NCBI GenBank assembly: GCA_002360555.1
Contig: DEQS01000081.1
Coordinates: forward strand, 1-42,624
Source of the DNA: Chloracidobacterium sp. UBA3360
Lineage (GTDB): Bacteria; Acidobacteriota; Blastocatellia; Pyrinomonadales; Pyrinomonadaceae
Reading direction: 5' to 3'
Length of the DNA stretch: 42,624 bases
The position numbers and the translations under genes are program-made. The notes below the pieces were generated by a model. The model saw nothing but the letters and a program-made list of their open reading frames with translations, was not told the DNA's origin and did no database searches. Shown piece after piece: positions 15,527 through 22,583 of the stretch. Within the stretch, counting starts at the first letter, position 1, and the number at the start of each line of letters is the position of its first letter.

Positions 15527-15912
15527 AGCTCCTGACATTTGCCGGTCTTCCATCTGGTCAATTGCAGCGGCCTGTTATTGATGTCTTCCCAAACGACGAC
15601 CGTTACCCTTTTTGCTTTCTTGCTGCCTTCGCGTACGTCCATGCAGATCCGGTGGTTCAATCCCCTGACGACCTGAGTCTCGGCTTTGACGATCTTGACC
15701 AGTTTTAGCGGCTTATGGGTACGCTTTGCCCAAGCTTTAACGGCAAATCGCGCGATCTTTTTTGTCTCTTTTGAATCAACCGCAGCATCGCCGTAGCCAC
15801 CGGTTATCTGTCCGTCCTGAGCCGCAACGCGGCTTGCACCGGCGTAAACACCAAAGGTTAAAGCGATCGCAAACGCATAATACAAGAACTGTTTTTTCAC
15901 AATTTTCTCCAA
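15523..15912 (-). CDS. Secreted cystatin-like protein
   Basis: A 129-residue protein with a signal peptide ending around ASRVAAQ. The mature part reads like a family-2/plant-type cystatin. It has a Gly-Gly near the N-terminus (G38-G39), the helix motif IARFAVKAW (the phytocystatin LARFAV motif), then KLVKIVKAETQVVRG with the protease-binding QVVRG at 80-84. Strands follow (RICMDV and RVTVVVWED) with W108 and W121 in the C-terminal half. Cystatins block papain-like cysteine proteases through exactly these three regions. C90 and C126 could form a disulfide. It stands between the sigma-54 activator and a cysteine desulfurase, with no obvious partner protease in the window. Fold assignment is good, inhibitory activity is inferred. 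Confidence 0.8.
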   Translation of the reverse strand: MEKIVKKQFLYYAFAIALTFGVYAGASRVAAQDGQITGGYGDAAVDSKETKKIARFAVKAWAKRTHKPLKLVKIVKAETQVVRGLNHRICMDVREGSKKAKRVTVVVWEDINNRPLQLTRWKTGKCQEL

Positions 15913-15918
15913 TTTTTA

Positions 15919-17064
15919 TCAATTTCCCAATTTTCTAAGTCTCTCGATGATACCTGGCAGCACTTCGATGACGGTTTCGGCCTCGGCGGCTGTATTATTT
16001 CTGCCCAATGAAAATCTTATCGCACCCATCGCCCGCACGTACGGCACGTTCATCGCCTGTAGAACGGCGGAGGGCGTGTGGTCTTGCGAATTGCAAGCCG
16101 AACCGGTCGAAACGCAAATACCAGCCTCGTCAAGCATAGCAAGTATCGCCTCGCCGTTAGTATTTGCAAACGAGATATACGAGGTGTTTGGCAGACGATT
16201 TGATGTGTCGGCAGTGCCATTAAGAAACGCGTCCGGGATCGTCGCCAATATCGAACTTTCCAGACGGTCGCGCATCTCCGCGATCGCTTTCATTGGCGAC
16301 AGATCTCGAACGAACTCTGCTGCCGCTCCGATGCCCGCGATCTGATGCACGGCTTCGGTCCCGGCACGCCGTCCGTTTTCCTGTCCGCCGCCAAAATACA
16401 TCGACGGTAGCTCGACGCCGTTGCGAATATACAACGCCCCGACGCCCTTTGGCCCGTGAAATTTATGCGCCGACACCGAGAAAAGATCGATCTCTGTGGA
16501 TCTAAGGTCGATCGCTATTTTCCCGACAGCATTGACGCCGTCAACATGGAACAGAGCATCCGAACGCTCCTTTACGATCTCGGCGATCTCCTCGACCGGA
16601 AACAAAATACCCGTTTCATTGTTCGCAAGCATTACCGAAACGACCGCCGTCCGCTCATCTAGAGCCGCCCGCAAAGTATCCAGATCTAACGAACCGTCCT
16701 CGTCCACATCCAGCCAGGTGACACGTTTACCTTGTTTTTCAAGCTTTTCGCACAGCTTGCGAACGGCATCGTGTTCGACCCGCGTCGTTACGATGTGGTC
16801 TTTTTCGGGGTTGGCCTCGAGAGCACCGAGGATCGCCCAATTGTCGCTCTCCGTTCCGCCGGAGGTAAAAGCGATCTCGTCCGCATTTGCAGACCCTAAC
16901 AACGCAGCAACGTTTTCACGCGCCGTCTCGACAACCTTTGCGGTTTCCTTTCCTCGATCATATGCCGATGACGGGTTCCAGTACTCAGTTTCAAGAAACG
17001 GCCGCATCGCCTCGAACACTTTCGGGGCGATCTGCGTAGTAGCATTGTTGTCGAAATAGATCAT
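15919..17064 (-). CDS. Cysteine desulfurase (NifS/IscS family)
   Basis: A PLP enzyme that removes sulfur from cysteine as an enzyme-bound persulfide for Fe-S clusters and thiolated tRNA. The ATG at 17062-17064 gives 381 residues beginning MIYFDNNATT, the canonical family start; a TTG nine codons upstream is less likely. PLP contacts include SGGTESDN, H98 in VEHDA and the HVDGVNAVGK segment. The Schiff-base lysine is K201 in SAHKFHGPKG. The mobile catalytic loop is STGSACNSQDHTPS with its cysteine present. No IscU- or SufE-type partner adjoins it, and the symbol cannot be chosen between nifS and iscS. MnmA and TtcA, which may need this sulfur, are encoded elsewhere in the window. Confidence 0.95.
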   Translation of the reverse strand: MIYFDNNATTQIAPKVFEAMRPFLETEYWNPSSAYDRGKETAKVVETARENVAALLGSANADEIAFTSGGTESDNWAILGALEANPEKDHIVTTRVEHDAVRKLCEKLEKQGKRVTWLDVDEDGSLDLDTLRAALDERTAVVSVMLANNETGILFPVEEIAEIVKERSDALFHVDGVNAVGKIAIDLRSTEIDLFSVSAHKFHGPKGVGALYIRNGVELPSMYFGGGQENGRRAGTEAVHQIAGIGAAAEFVRDLSPMKAIAEMRDRLESSILATIPDAFLNGTADTSNRLPNTSYISFANTNGEAILAMLDEAGICVSTGSACNSQDHTPSAVLQAMNVPYVRAMGAIRFSLGRNNTAAEAETVIEVLPGIIERLRKLGN

Positions 17065-17090
17065 CAGCCTGGTTAATACGGACGCCGTCA

Positions 17091-17130
17091 ATTTACCATT
17101 TACGATTTACCAATTACAATTACGATTACC
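17091..17130. repeat. ATTTAC/ATTACG stutter repeat
   Basis: About 40 bases made of variants of ATTTACCATTTACGATTTACC and AATTACAATTACGATTACC. They fill the gap between the divergent cysteine desulfurase and cyclase genes and end at the cyclase TTG start codon. No promoter boxes stand out within it. Confidence 0.6.
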
Positions 17131-18837
17131 TTGAACGCTAAATTGATCATCACAGAACCGACCGGACGCCGCTGGGAAATGCCTCTTTCCGCGGGACGCA
17201 CCTACTCGATCGGCCGGGCAAAAGAGAGCGATATCCTGCTCAACGACCGACGCGTTTCGCGCAAACACGCCTTTATCACCGCCGACGCTCAGAACTATAC
17301 GCTTATTGATGGTTTTGTCGAGAACGGACAGCTATACCGCAGCGTAAATCACGTATTCATCAACGGCAATATGCATCTCGAATGTGTGCTCTCGGACGGC
17401 GATGTGATGACGATCGGTGAGAGCATTCTTGAGTTCAAAACAATCGCGGCCGTTCCGGAACCCGTTCGGGAACCGATACCTGATAGATTGGTCAATTACG
17501 ACTCTGAAATGCTTAAGACCCGTAGCGTGGCGTTCGACGATCTGCCGCTCGGGCACACTCAAGTTCAGATCTCGGTCAACGAGATCATCGGCCGCAAATC
17601 CAATATCTCGCTCGAATCCGCGGTCGCCACCCCCGAAGAGGTCAAAGACCTTCGCCGCAAAGCAAAGATCCTCGAACTCCTATTTGAGATGAGCAAAACG
17701 CTCGGCACCGTTTTTGAGCTCGAAGAGATCTTTGAAAAAGCCACCGACCTCATTTTTCGCGGAACCCCCGCCGACCGCGTCGTCGCCCTGCTTGCTGAGG
17801 ACACGCCAAGCGGCAAGACCGACACCGAAAAACTTTATCGGATCGGTGCCAAAACGCGCGATGCAAGCTTTGAAAAGCTGACGGAAAAACTGACCGTCAG
17901 CCGGACGATCACAAAAAAAGTTATGTCTGAGGGCGTCGCGATCTTGTCGCAAGACGCTAAGACCGACGAGCAGTTTCAGGGTGCCGAGTCGATCGTGTCG
18001 CAAGGTGTTCGTTCGACGATATGTGCCCCGCTTATCACTCAGTCAAACGTTCATGGTGTTATCTACGCCGACAGACTAGACCCGTTTGCCGCGTTTTCGC
18101 CTGACCATCTCGAGTTGATCAGCGCTGTCGCTGCACAGACCGCGGTCACCGTAGAGACCGTCAAGGCTCATAAACGTCTCGCCCGCGAAGAGGTCGCGCG
18201 TGCAAATTACGGCCGTTTTATGCCTGAGTATGTTGTAAAACAACTGCTTGAGGACCCCGACTCGTTCAAGCTTGGCGGCGTAAATCAGACGATCACCGTG
18301 CTCTTTGCCGACATTCGCGGTTTTACGGCTTTCTCGGAAAAAGAGAATCCCGAACGCGTAGTTAGCCTGCTCAACCAATATTTTTCGGTGATGTCGGAGA
18401 TCATCTTTGATCACGGCGGCACGCTCGATAAATACATCGGCGATGGCCTGATGGCCCTGTTTGGAGCACCGACTGCGACTGTTGCTGACCCTGTAAATGC
18501 TGTAATGACAGCGGTTACCATGCAAAAACGGCTTGTGGAGCTGAACGCCGAGCTGAGCTCAGCGGGGTTTGCATCGGTTGCGATGGGCATTGGCCTGCAC
18601 ACGGGCGAAGCGACGATCGGCTATATCGGATCCGAAAAACGTTCGGAGTACACCGCCATCGGTGACACAGTCAATCTCGCATCCCGTCTCGAATCCAATG
18701 CCGCCGGCGGGCAGATCTTGATAAGCGAGGCAACCGCAACCGCCGCAGGTGACATCTTTCCTATGGTCAAACGCGACCCCCTAACCGTAAAGAACCGCGT
18801 CCAACCGGTCGAGCTTTTTGAAGTAATTTGGGCTTGA
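17131..18837 (+). CDS. FHA-GAF-class III adenylate cyclase
   Basis: A 568-residue soluble signalling protein. Residues about 5-100 are an FHA phosphothreonine-binding domain (YSIGRAKESDILLNDRRVSR, with the G-R, S and RxSRxH core). Residues about 195-345 are a GAF domain (FELEEIFEKATDLIF, APLITQSNVHGVIYADRL). Residues about 385-568 are a class III nucleotide cyclase. Metal-binding aspartates are D394 (FADIRGF) and D438 (KYIGDGLMA), and the transition-state segment IGDTVNLASRLES is complete. cAMP is the likely product, since the EKRSEYTAIGD stretch carries the lysine expected of adenylate cyclases. The start is TTG at 17131. Its stop codon is contained in the -35 box of the mreB promoter. FHA input suggests control by Ser/Thr kinase signalling. 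Confidence 0.93.
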   Translation: MNAKLIITEPTGRRWEMPLSAGRTYSIGRAKESDILLNDRRVSRKHAFITADAQNYTLIDGFVENGQLYRSVNHVFINGNMHLECVLSDGDVMTIGESILEFKTIAAVPEPVREPIPDRLVNYDSEMLKTRSVAFDDLPLGHTQVQISVNEIIGRKSNISLESAVATPEEVKDLRRKAKILELLFEMSKTLGTVFELEEIFEKATDLIFRGTPADRVVALLAEDTPSGKTDTEKLYRIGAKTRDASFEKLTEKLTVSRTITKKVMSEGVAILSQDAKTDEQFQGAESIVSQGVRSTICAPLITQSNVHGVIYADRLDPFAAFSPDHLELISAVAAQTAVTVETVKAHKRLAREEVARANYGRFMPEYVVKQLLEDPDSFKLGGVNQTITVLFADIRGFTAFSEKENPERVVSLLNQYFSVMSEIIFDHGGTLDKYIGDGLMALFGAPTATVADPVNAVMTAVTMQKRLVELNAELSSAGFASVAMGIGLHTGEATIGYIGSEKRSEYTAIGDTVNLASRLESNAAGGQILISEATATAAGDIFPMVKRDPLTVKNRVQPVELFEVIWA

Positions 18838-18862
18838 CAACCGTTGGAAGTGGTATCTTAAT
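18834..18862 (+). promoter_or_regulatory. Putative promoter of mreB
   Basis: A perfect TTGACA (18834-18839), overlapping the cyclase TGA stop, is followed after 17 bases by CTTAAT (18857-18862; four of six matches). The start of transcription would be near 18869, about 20 bases before the mreB ATG. A TATAAT at 18868-18873 also exists, but without a -35 box at the right distance. Confidence 0.55.
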
Positions 18863-18887
18863 AGGCATATAATCCAAACATAGTTTT

Positions 18888-19961
18888 ATGTTAAAGATCT
18901 CGTCTCTCAAAAAATTGGTTACCGATTCGATGGCTATCGATCTCGGTACCGCAAGTACGATCATTGCGGTCAAGGGCCGCGGAGTTGTGCTCGATGAACC
19001 TTCGCTCGTCGCGATCAACGAGATGAGCGAAGAGATCGTCGCCTTTGGCCAGGAGGCCGCCGACATGACGGGCCGCGAAAGCCGCGACGTCAATGTCAAA
19101 GCCCCGCTCATCGGCGGTGTAGTCGCTGATTTTGAACGTACCAAAAAAATGCTCGCCCACTTTGTCAAAAAGGCAAAATCCGGCGGGCCAAACATAACAA
19201 TACGGGCGGTCATGAGCCTCGTTTCGGATGTGACGCACGTCGAGCAGCGAGCTCTCTTTAACGCCGCCGAGGACGCACATATCGGCAAGGTCTTTATGAT
19301 GGAAGAGGGGCTTGCCGCCGCTTTTGGTGCGGGCGTGCTGCCGACTGATAAGCGTGCCTCAGCCATCGTCGATATCGGTGCCGGTACGACAAATATCGCC
19401 ATCATCGCTAAAGGCTCGGTCGTCCATTCGACATCCGAGCGTTACGGCAGCAATGCGATCAATGAGAGCATCGCCACGCACCTTCGCCGCCATCGCGGGC
19501 TGCAAGTTGGCGAAGAGACGACCGAGATGCTCAAGACACAATTTGCATCGACATTTTTGCCCGAGGACATTGCCAAGACCATCGAGATCCGCGGCCGCGA
19601 CGTGCAAACCGGCAGCCCCGGCGCCGTCGAGATCACGTCCGGCGAGATATATCCGATCGTCGAGGGCATCGTCCGCCGCATCGCTCTGCGGGTAAAAGAT
19701 ACGCTTACCGAACTGCAGCCCGAGGTCGCTGCGGACATCTACGATCGCGGCGTCATCCTCACCGGCGGCGGCGCTATGCTCGAGGGCATCGATCAGTATT
19801 TGCGTTCATTTATTAATCTACCGGTCTCGATCGCCGAAGAGCCGCGATACGCCACCGTCCACGGTCTGATCAAGATGTTCGACGACCCCGATCTGCTCGA
19901 ACGCGTCTCATTTAACGAGTTGAGCATCCTGCAAAACGCCGAGATACCATTCGAGGCGTGA
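18888..19961 (+). CDS. mreB: Rod-shape-determining protein MreB
   Basis: A bacterial actin that forms membrane-associated filaments guiding the elongasome and so cell width and rod shape. The 357-residue protein has the full actin-like ATPase set: phosphate-1 MAIDLGTASTIIAV, connect-1 region GGVVADFERTKKMLAHFVKK, phosphate-2 ASAIVDIGAGTTNIAII, and the adenosine motif GVILTGGGAMLEGIDQYL. The N-terminal MLKISSLKKL is amphipathic and fits membrane binding. mreC/mreD do not follow; cdaA is next after 98 bases. A promoter with perfect TTGACA lies directly upstream, so it can be transcribed separately from the cyclase. Confidence 0.97.
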   Translation: MLKISSLKKLVTDSMAIDLGTASTIIAVKGRGVVLDEPSLVAINEMSEEIVAFGQEAADMTGRESRDVNVKAPLIGGVVADFERTKKMLAHFVKKAKSGGPNITIRAVMSLVSDVTHVEQRALFNAAEDAHIGKVFMMEEGLAAAFGAGVLPTDKRASAIVDIGAGTTNIAIIAKGSVVHSTSERYGSNAINESIATHLRRHRGLQVGEETTEMLKTQFASTFLPEDIAKTIEIRGRDVQTGSPGAVEITSGEIYPIVEGIVRRIALRVKDTLTELQPEVAADIYDRGVILTGGGAMLEGIDQYLRSFINLPVSIAEEPRYATVHGLIKMFDDPDLLERVSFNELSILQNAEIPFEA

Positions 19962-20059
19962 GCGTAAAACCCGTCAATTTTTCCGCTTCGCCAACCCGTT
20001 TGCTATGTTATTCTTATGGCGTTGATACGCTTTTAGAATGGCTCAAGATGGTTGGTTAG

Positions 20060-20899
20060 ATGGAATTTACCAATTACATCCCGACGATAAATACCTTGCG
20101 TAATGTCCTGGATTTTGCGCTGGTTTTTGTCATCGTCTATGTCGTGCTCAAGCTGTTTCGCGGTACGCGGGCGGTCCCGACGGTCGTCGGTATGGTCATC
20201 CTTGCGCTGCTTTATTGGCTGGCGGCGGCACAAGAGCTATCGACGCTGGAGTTTGTGTTGCGGTACGCCGTCGGTTTTATCGGCATCGCGATCATCGTCC
20301 TTTTTCAGTCTGAGATCCGACAGGCACTGATATTTTTTGCGAACCGGCTTCGCTTTCCTATCTTGAAACGCCAACGCGGCCAGTTTGGCGGCAGCGTTTA
20401 TGACGAGATCGTGCTCGCGGTGACGACGCTCGCCACCGAAAAGACGGGCGCCCTGATCGTTATTGAACGCAACGTCGGTTTGCGAAACTTTATCGACGCC
20501 GGCGTCCAACTAGATGCTCGCCTCAGTTACGATCTGCTCGTCACAATATTTAATCCTGCAACGCCGCTCCACGACGGTGCCGTCGTGATCCAAAACGAAC
20601 GCCTCGCAGCCGCGTCGGTCTTTTTGCCGCTGACAAAAAACCCGCAAGTTTCACGCGAGCTCGGCACACGCCACCGCGCAGCGATCGGCATCACTGAGGG
20701 TTCCGACGCCATTTCGATCGTCGTTTCCGAGGAAACTGGGTTGATAACGTATGTCGAAGCTGGTGTCGTACACCGCAATCTGGACACAAATCAGCTGCGT
20801 AAATTGCTGCTCGATGCGCTCGAAATACCGCTGATCGAACCGCGCCGTGATATTCCAAAAGCGATGAAAGAGGCTGAGACCGACACTACTATCGGATAG
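20060..20899 (+). CDS. cdaA: Membrane diadenylate cyclase CdaA
   Basis: Makes cyclic di-AMP from two ATP. The 279-residue protein starts with three transmembrane helices (around 15-33, 38-57, 66-88), then the DAC domain. Both catalytic motifs are complete: D172-G-A in PLHDGAVVIQNE and R204-H-R in GTRHRAAIGITEGSD. Length and layout match the CdaA/DisA-type DAC family. The next gene, starting 14 bases later, encodes a YbbR/CdaR protein, the standard partner that modulates CdaA in the membrane. glmM, often third in this operon, is not present. c-di-AMP usually controls potassium and osmotic balance and cell-wall integrity. Confidence 0.97.
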   Translation: MEFTNYIPTINTLRNVLDFALVFVIVYVVLKLFRGTRAVPTVVGMVILALLYWLAAAQELSTLEFVLRYAVGFIGIAIIVLFQSEIRQALIFFANRLRFPILKRQRGQFGGSVYDEIVLAVTTLATEKTGALIVIERNVGLRNFIDAGVQLDARLSYDLLVTIFNPATPLHDGAVVIQNERLAAASVFLPLTKNPQVSRELGTRHRAAIGITEGSDAISIVVSEETGLITYVEAGVVHRNLDTNQLRKLLLDALEIPLIEPRRDIPKAMKEAETDTTIG

Positions 20900-20913
20900 A
20901 TACTTTGACGAAA

Positions 20914-21807
20914 ATGGCCGACAAGCGCATTGCAAAAAATGTTATTCGAAAAGTGTTTCTTGAGGATCTGGGCCTCAAGCTGACGGCGCTCGTGATCACT
21001 CTTGCCCTCTGGCTCGGAGTCACGGGACTTTCTACGCCGACCACAAAACGTCTGACCATCCCGCTAAACTTAAGTATTTCGAGCAACGCACAGGTCATGA
21101 ACGTGCCGCAGCAAGAGGTCGATATCGAGATCAGCGGCGATAAACGAAAGATCGAGCAGATCAACCGCAGCGAACTTGTCGCCTCGCTCGACCTGACCGA
21201 CCTCGCTCCGGGCGACCGCGTCGTTTCGCTTTCGCCCGATACTGTCTACGTCGCTCTGCCGCAAGGCATCAAACTGGTCGAGGTCGCACCGAGCCGCATC
21301 GCCGTAAATCTGGAGGCTGTCGAAGAAAAAGAGATCGAGGTCAAGACCGAGACCACCGGCCAACCGGCTGCGGGTTTTGAGGTGTACGGCACCGCCGTGC
21401 TGCCGCCAAAGATCCGCGTTCGCGGCCCCGCCAGCATCGTTCGCATTCTCGAATACGTCCAGACCGACAAGATCGACCTGACCGGTAAAACGGCGGAGTT
21501 CACCGCGAAACAGATCCCCGTAAGCGCCCCAAACCCAAAAGCGGCGGTGCTGAATACGTTCGTCGATGTCGTGTTCCGCATCGGCGAAAAGCGCATCGAG
21601 CGCTCCTTCACTATTCCTGTTGCTGGTGAGACGGGCAAAGCGGCGACCTTTACGTTATTTGCACCAAAGACTCTGCTGCAAAAATTACAGGCGGCTGATC
21701 TCAAGGCAGAAATGATCTTAAACGAACGTGGCGAAATTGCTCCGCAAGTGACGCTGCCCGCCGAACTTCAGGACATTGCCGAGATACGGAAATTGACGAT
21801 CAAATAA
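20914..21807 (+). CDS. YbbR-domain protein (CdaR-like)
   Basis: From the ATG at 20914, 297 residues; an in-frame TTG at 20905 is the alternative and neither has a strong ribosome binding site. A single N-terminal anchor (LKLTALVITLALWLGVTGLS) is followed by three YbbR-type beta modules on the outer side. They are recognisable from TTKRLTIPLNLSISSN, EVKTETTGQPAAGFEV...VRGPASIV and KRIERSFTIPVAG. CdaR-type proteins bind CdaA and tune c-di-AMP production. Its gene directly follows cdaA. The last 8 bases overlap the 3' end of the convergent esterase gene. Confidence 0.9.
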   Translation: MADKRIAKNVIRKVFLEDLGLKLTALVITLALWLGVTGLSTPTTKRLTIPLNLSISSNAQVMNVPQQEVDIEISGDKRKIEQINRSELVASLDLTDLAPGDRVVSLSPDTVYVALPQGIKLVEVAPSRIAVNLEAVEEKEIEVKTETTGQPAAGFEVYGTAVLPPKIRVRGPASIVRILEYVQTDKIDLTGKTAEFTAKQIPVSAPNPKAAVLNTFVDVVFRIGEKRIERSFTIPVAGETGKAATFTLFAPKTLLQKLQAADLKAEMILNERGEIAPQVTLPAELQDIAEIRKLTIK

Positions 21808-22483
21808 ATTTTGTTAGCCAATCTTTGATATCCACGCGCATATCCTCAGTGATCTCATGTTTTGCCGTGTAATGTTTTGAGCGGTAATTTGGCAGCTTTG
21901 CAGCCAGCTTTTCGTTAAATCCCGCAAACTGTTCTTGCGTGTAAAATTCGTCATCGTCACCGTAGAGATAAAATGTCTCGGCCGCAAATGGCTTGTATTT
22001 CTCGTTCGTTTCGAGATCACCGGGAATACCGCCGCAGACACCGACGATGCCGCTTAACACCTCAGGATGCGTGAACGCAAACCTGAAATTGAGAGCACAC
22101 GCCTGCGAAAACCCGTACATATAAATCCGCTCACGGTCTATCACATCGTCCGCCGCCAGCTTTTCGATCACATCAAGCACAAATTTGTGATGCAGCCGAA
22201 TATGCTCCTCCGGCTTCTGATCCGATAGCCAGCCATACCCGATCCGATACCCGTCGTCCGTCCGCCGGTAATGCGGATGCGGTGCCTGGATCGCGGCAAT
22301 GACAAAATTGTCACCCGCGACGAGCCTCGCTTCACGCATCATGTAACGTTTATGTGCTCCGTAGCCGTGCACCGCTACCAACAGCGGTGCTGGTTGCGTT
22401 ATATTTTCAGGCACATAAAGATCGTAATAAAGATTGATCTCGGCGGTCATCGCCAGATCGGTTTGCAAATTATCGTTGGCCAT
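21800..22483 (-). CDS. Alpha/beta hydrolase, phospholipase/carboxylesterase family
   Basis: A 227-residue cytoplasmic hydrolase without a signal peptide. The oxyanion strand is PLLVAVHGYGAHKRYM. The nucleophile elbow is YGFSQACAL with S126. The acid is D177 or D178 in FYLYGDDDEFY, and the histidine is H209 in YTAKHEITEDM. This matches the phospholipase/carboxylesterase (Abhydrolase_2) group, whose members hydrolyse small carboxylic or thioesters. The elbow reads GFSQA rather than the usual GFSQG. Substrate unknown. It converges on the YbbR gene with an 8-base overlap. Confidence 0.85.
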   Translation of the reverse strand: MANDNLQTDLAMTAEINLYYDLYVPENITQPAPLLVAVHGYGAHKRYMMREARLVAGDNFVIAAIQAPHPHYRRTDDGYRIGYGWLSDQKPEEHIRLHHKFVLDVIEKLAADDVIDRERIYMYGFSQACALNFRFAFTHPEVLSGIVGVCGGIPGDLETNEKYKPFAAETFYLYGDDDEFYTQEQFAGFNEKLAAKLPNYRSKHYTAKHEITEDMRVDIKDWLTKFI

Positions 22484-22533
22484 AAATTAGTTAAATTGTA
22501 GAACCTACTCGCCGCAACTCAAACAGAACTTTC

Positions 22534-22542
22534 TGCTATATT
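22534..22542 (+). promoter_or_regulatory. Putative extended -10 promoter of the beta-lactamase-like gene
   Basis: TGCTATATT forms an extended -10 element (TG-N-TATATT) about 40 bases before the ATG at 22584. No good -35 box stands at the proper distance. The same nine bases occur before the MATE gene at 34632-34640. Confidence 0.4.
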
Positions 22543-22583
22543 TTTCCGTAATCTACCAAAGACATATTTCGCGGAGAATCATA

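Noticed and set aside
18868..18873. TATAAT as the -10 box of mreB
   Set aside because: The perfect TTGACA lies 28 bases upstream, too far, and no other -35 box fits. CTTAAT at 17 bases is preferred.
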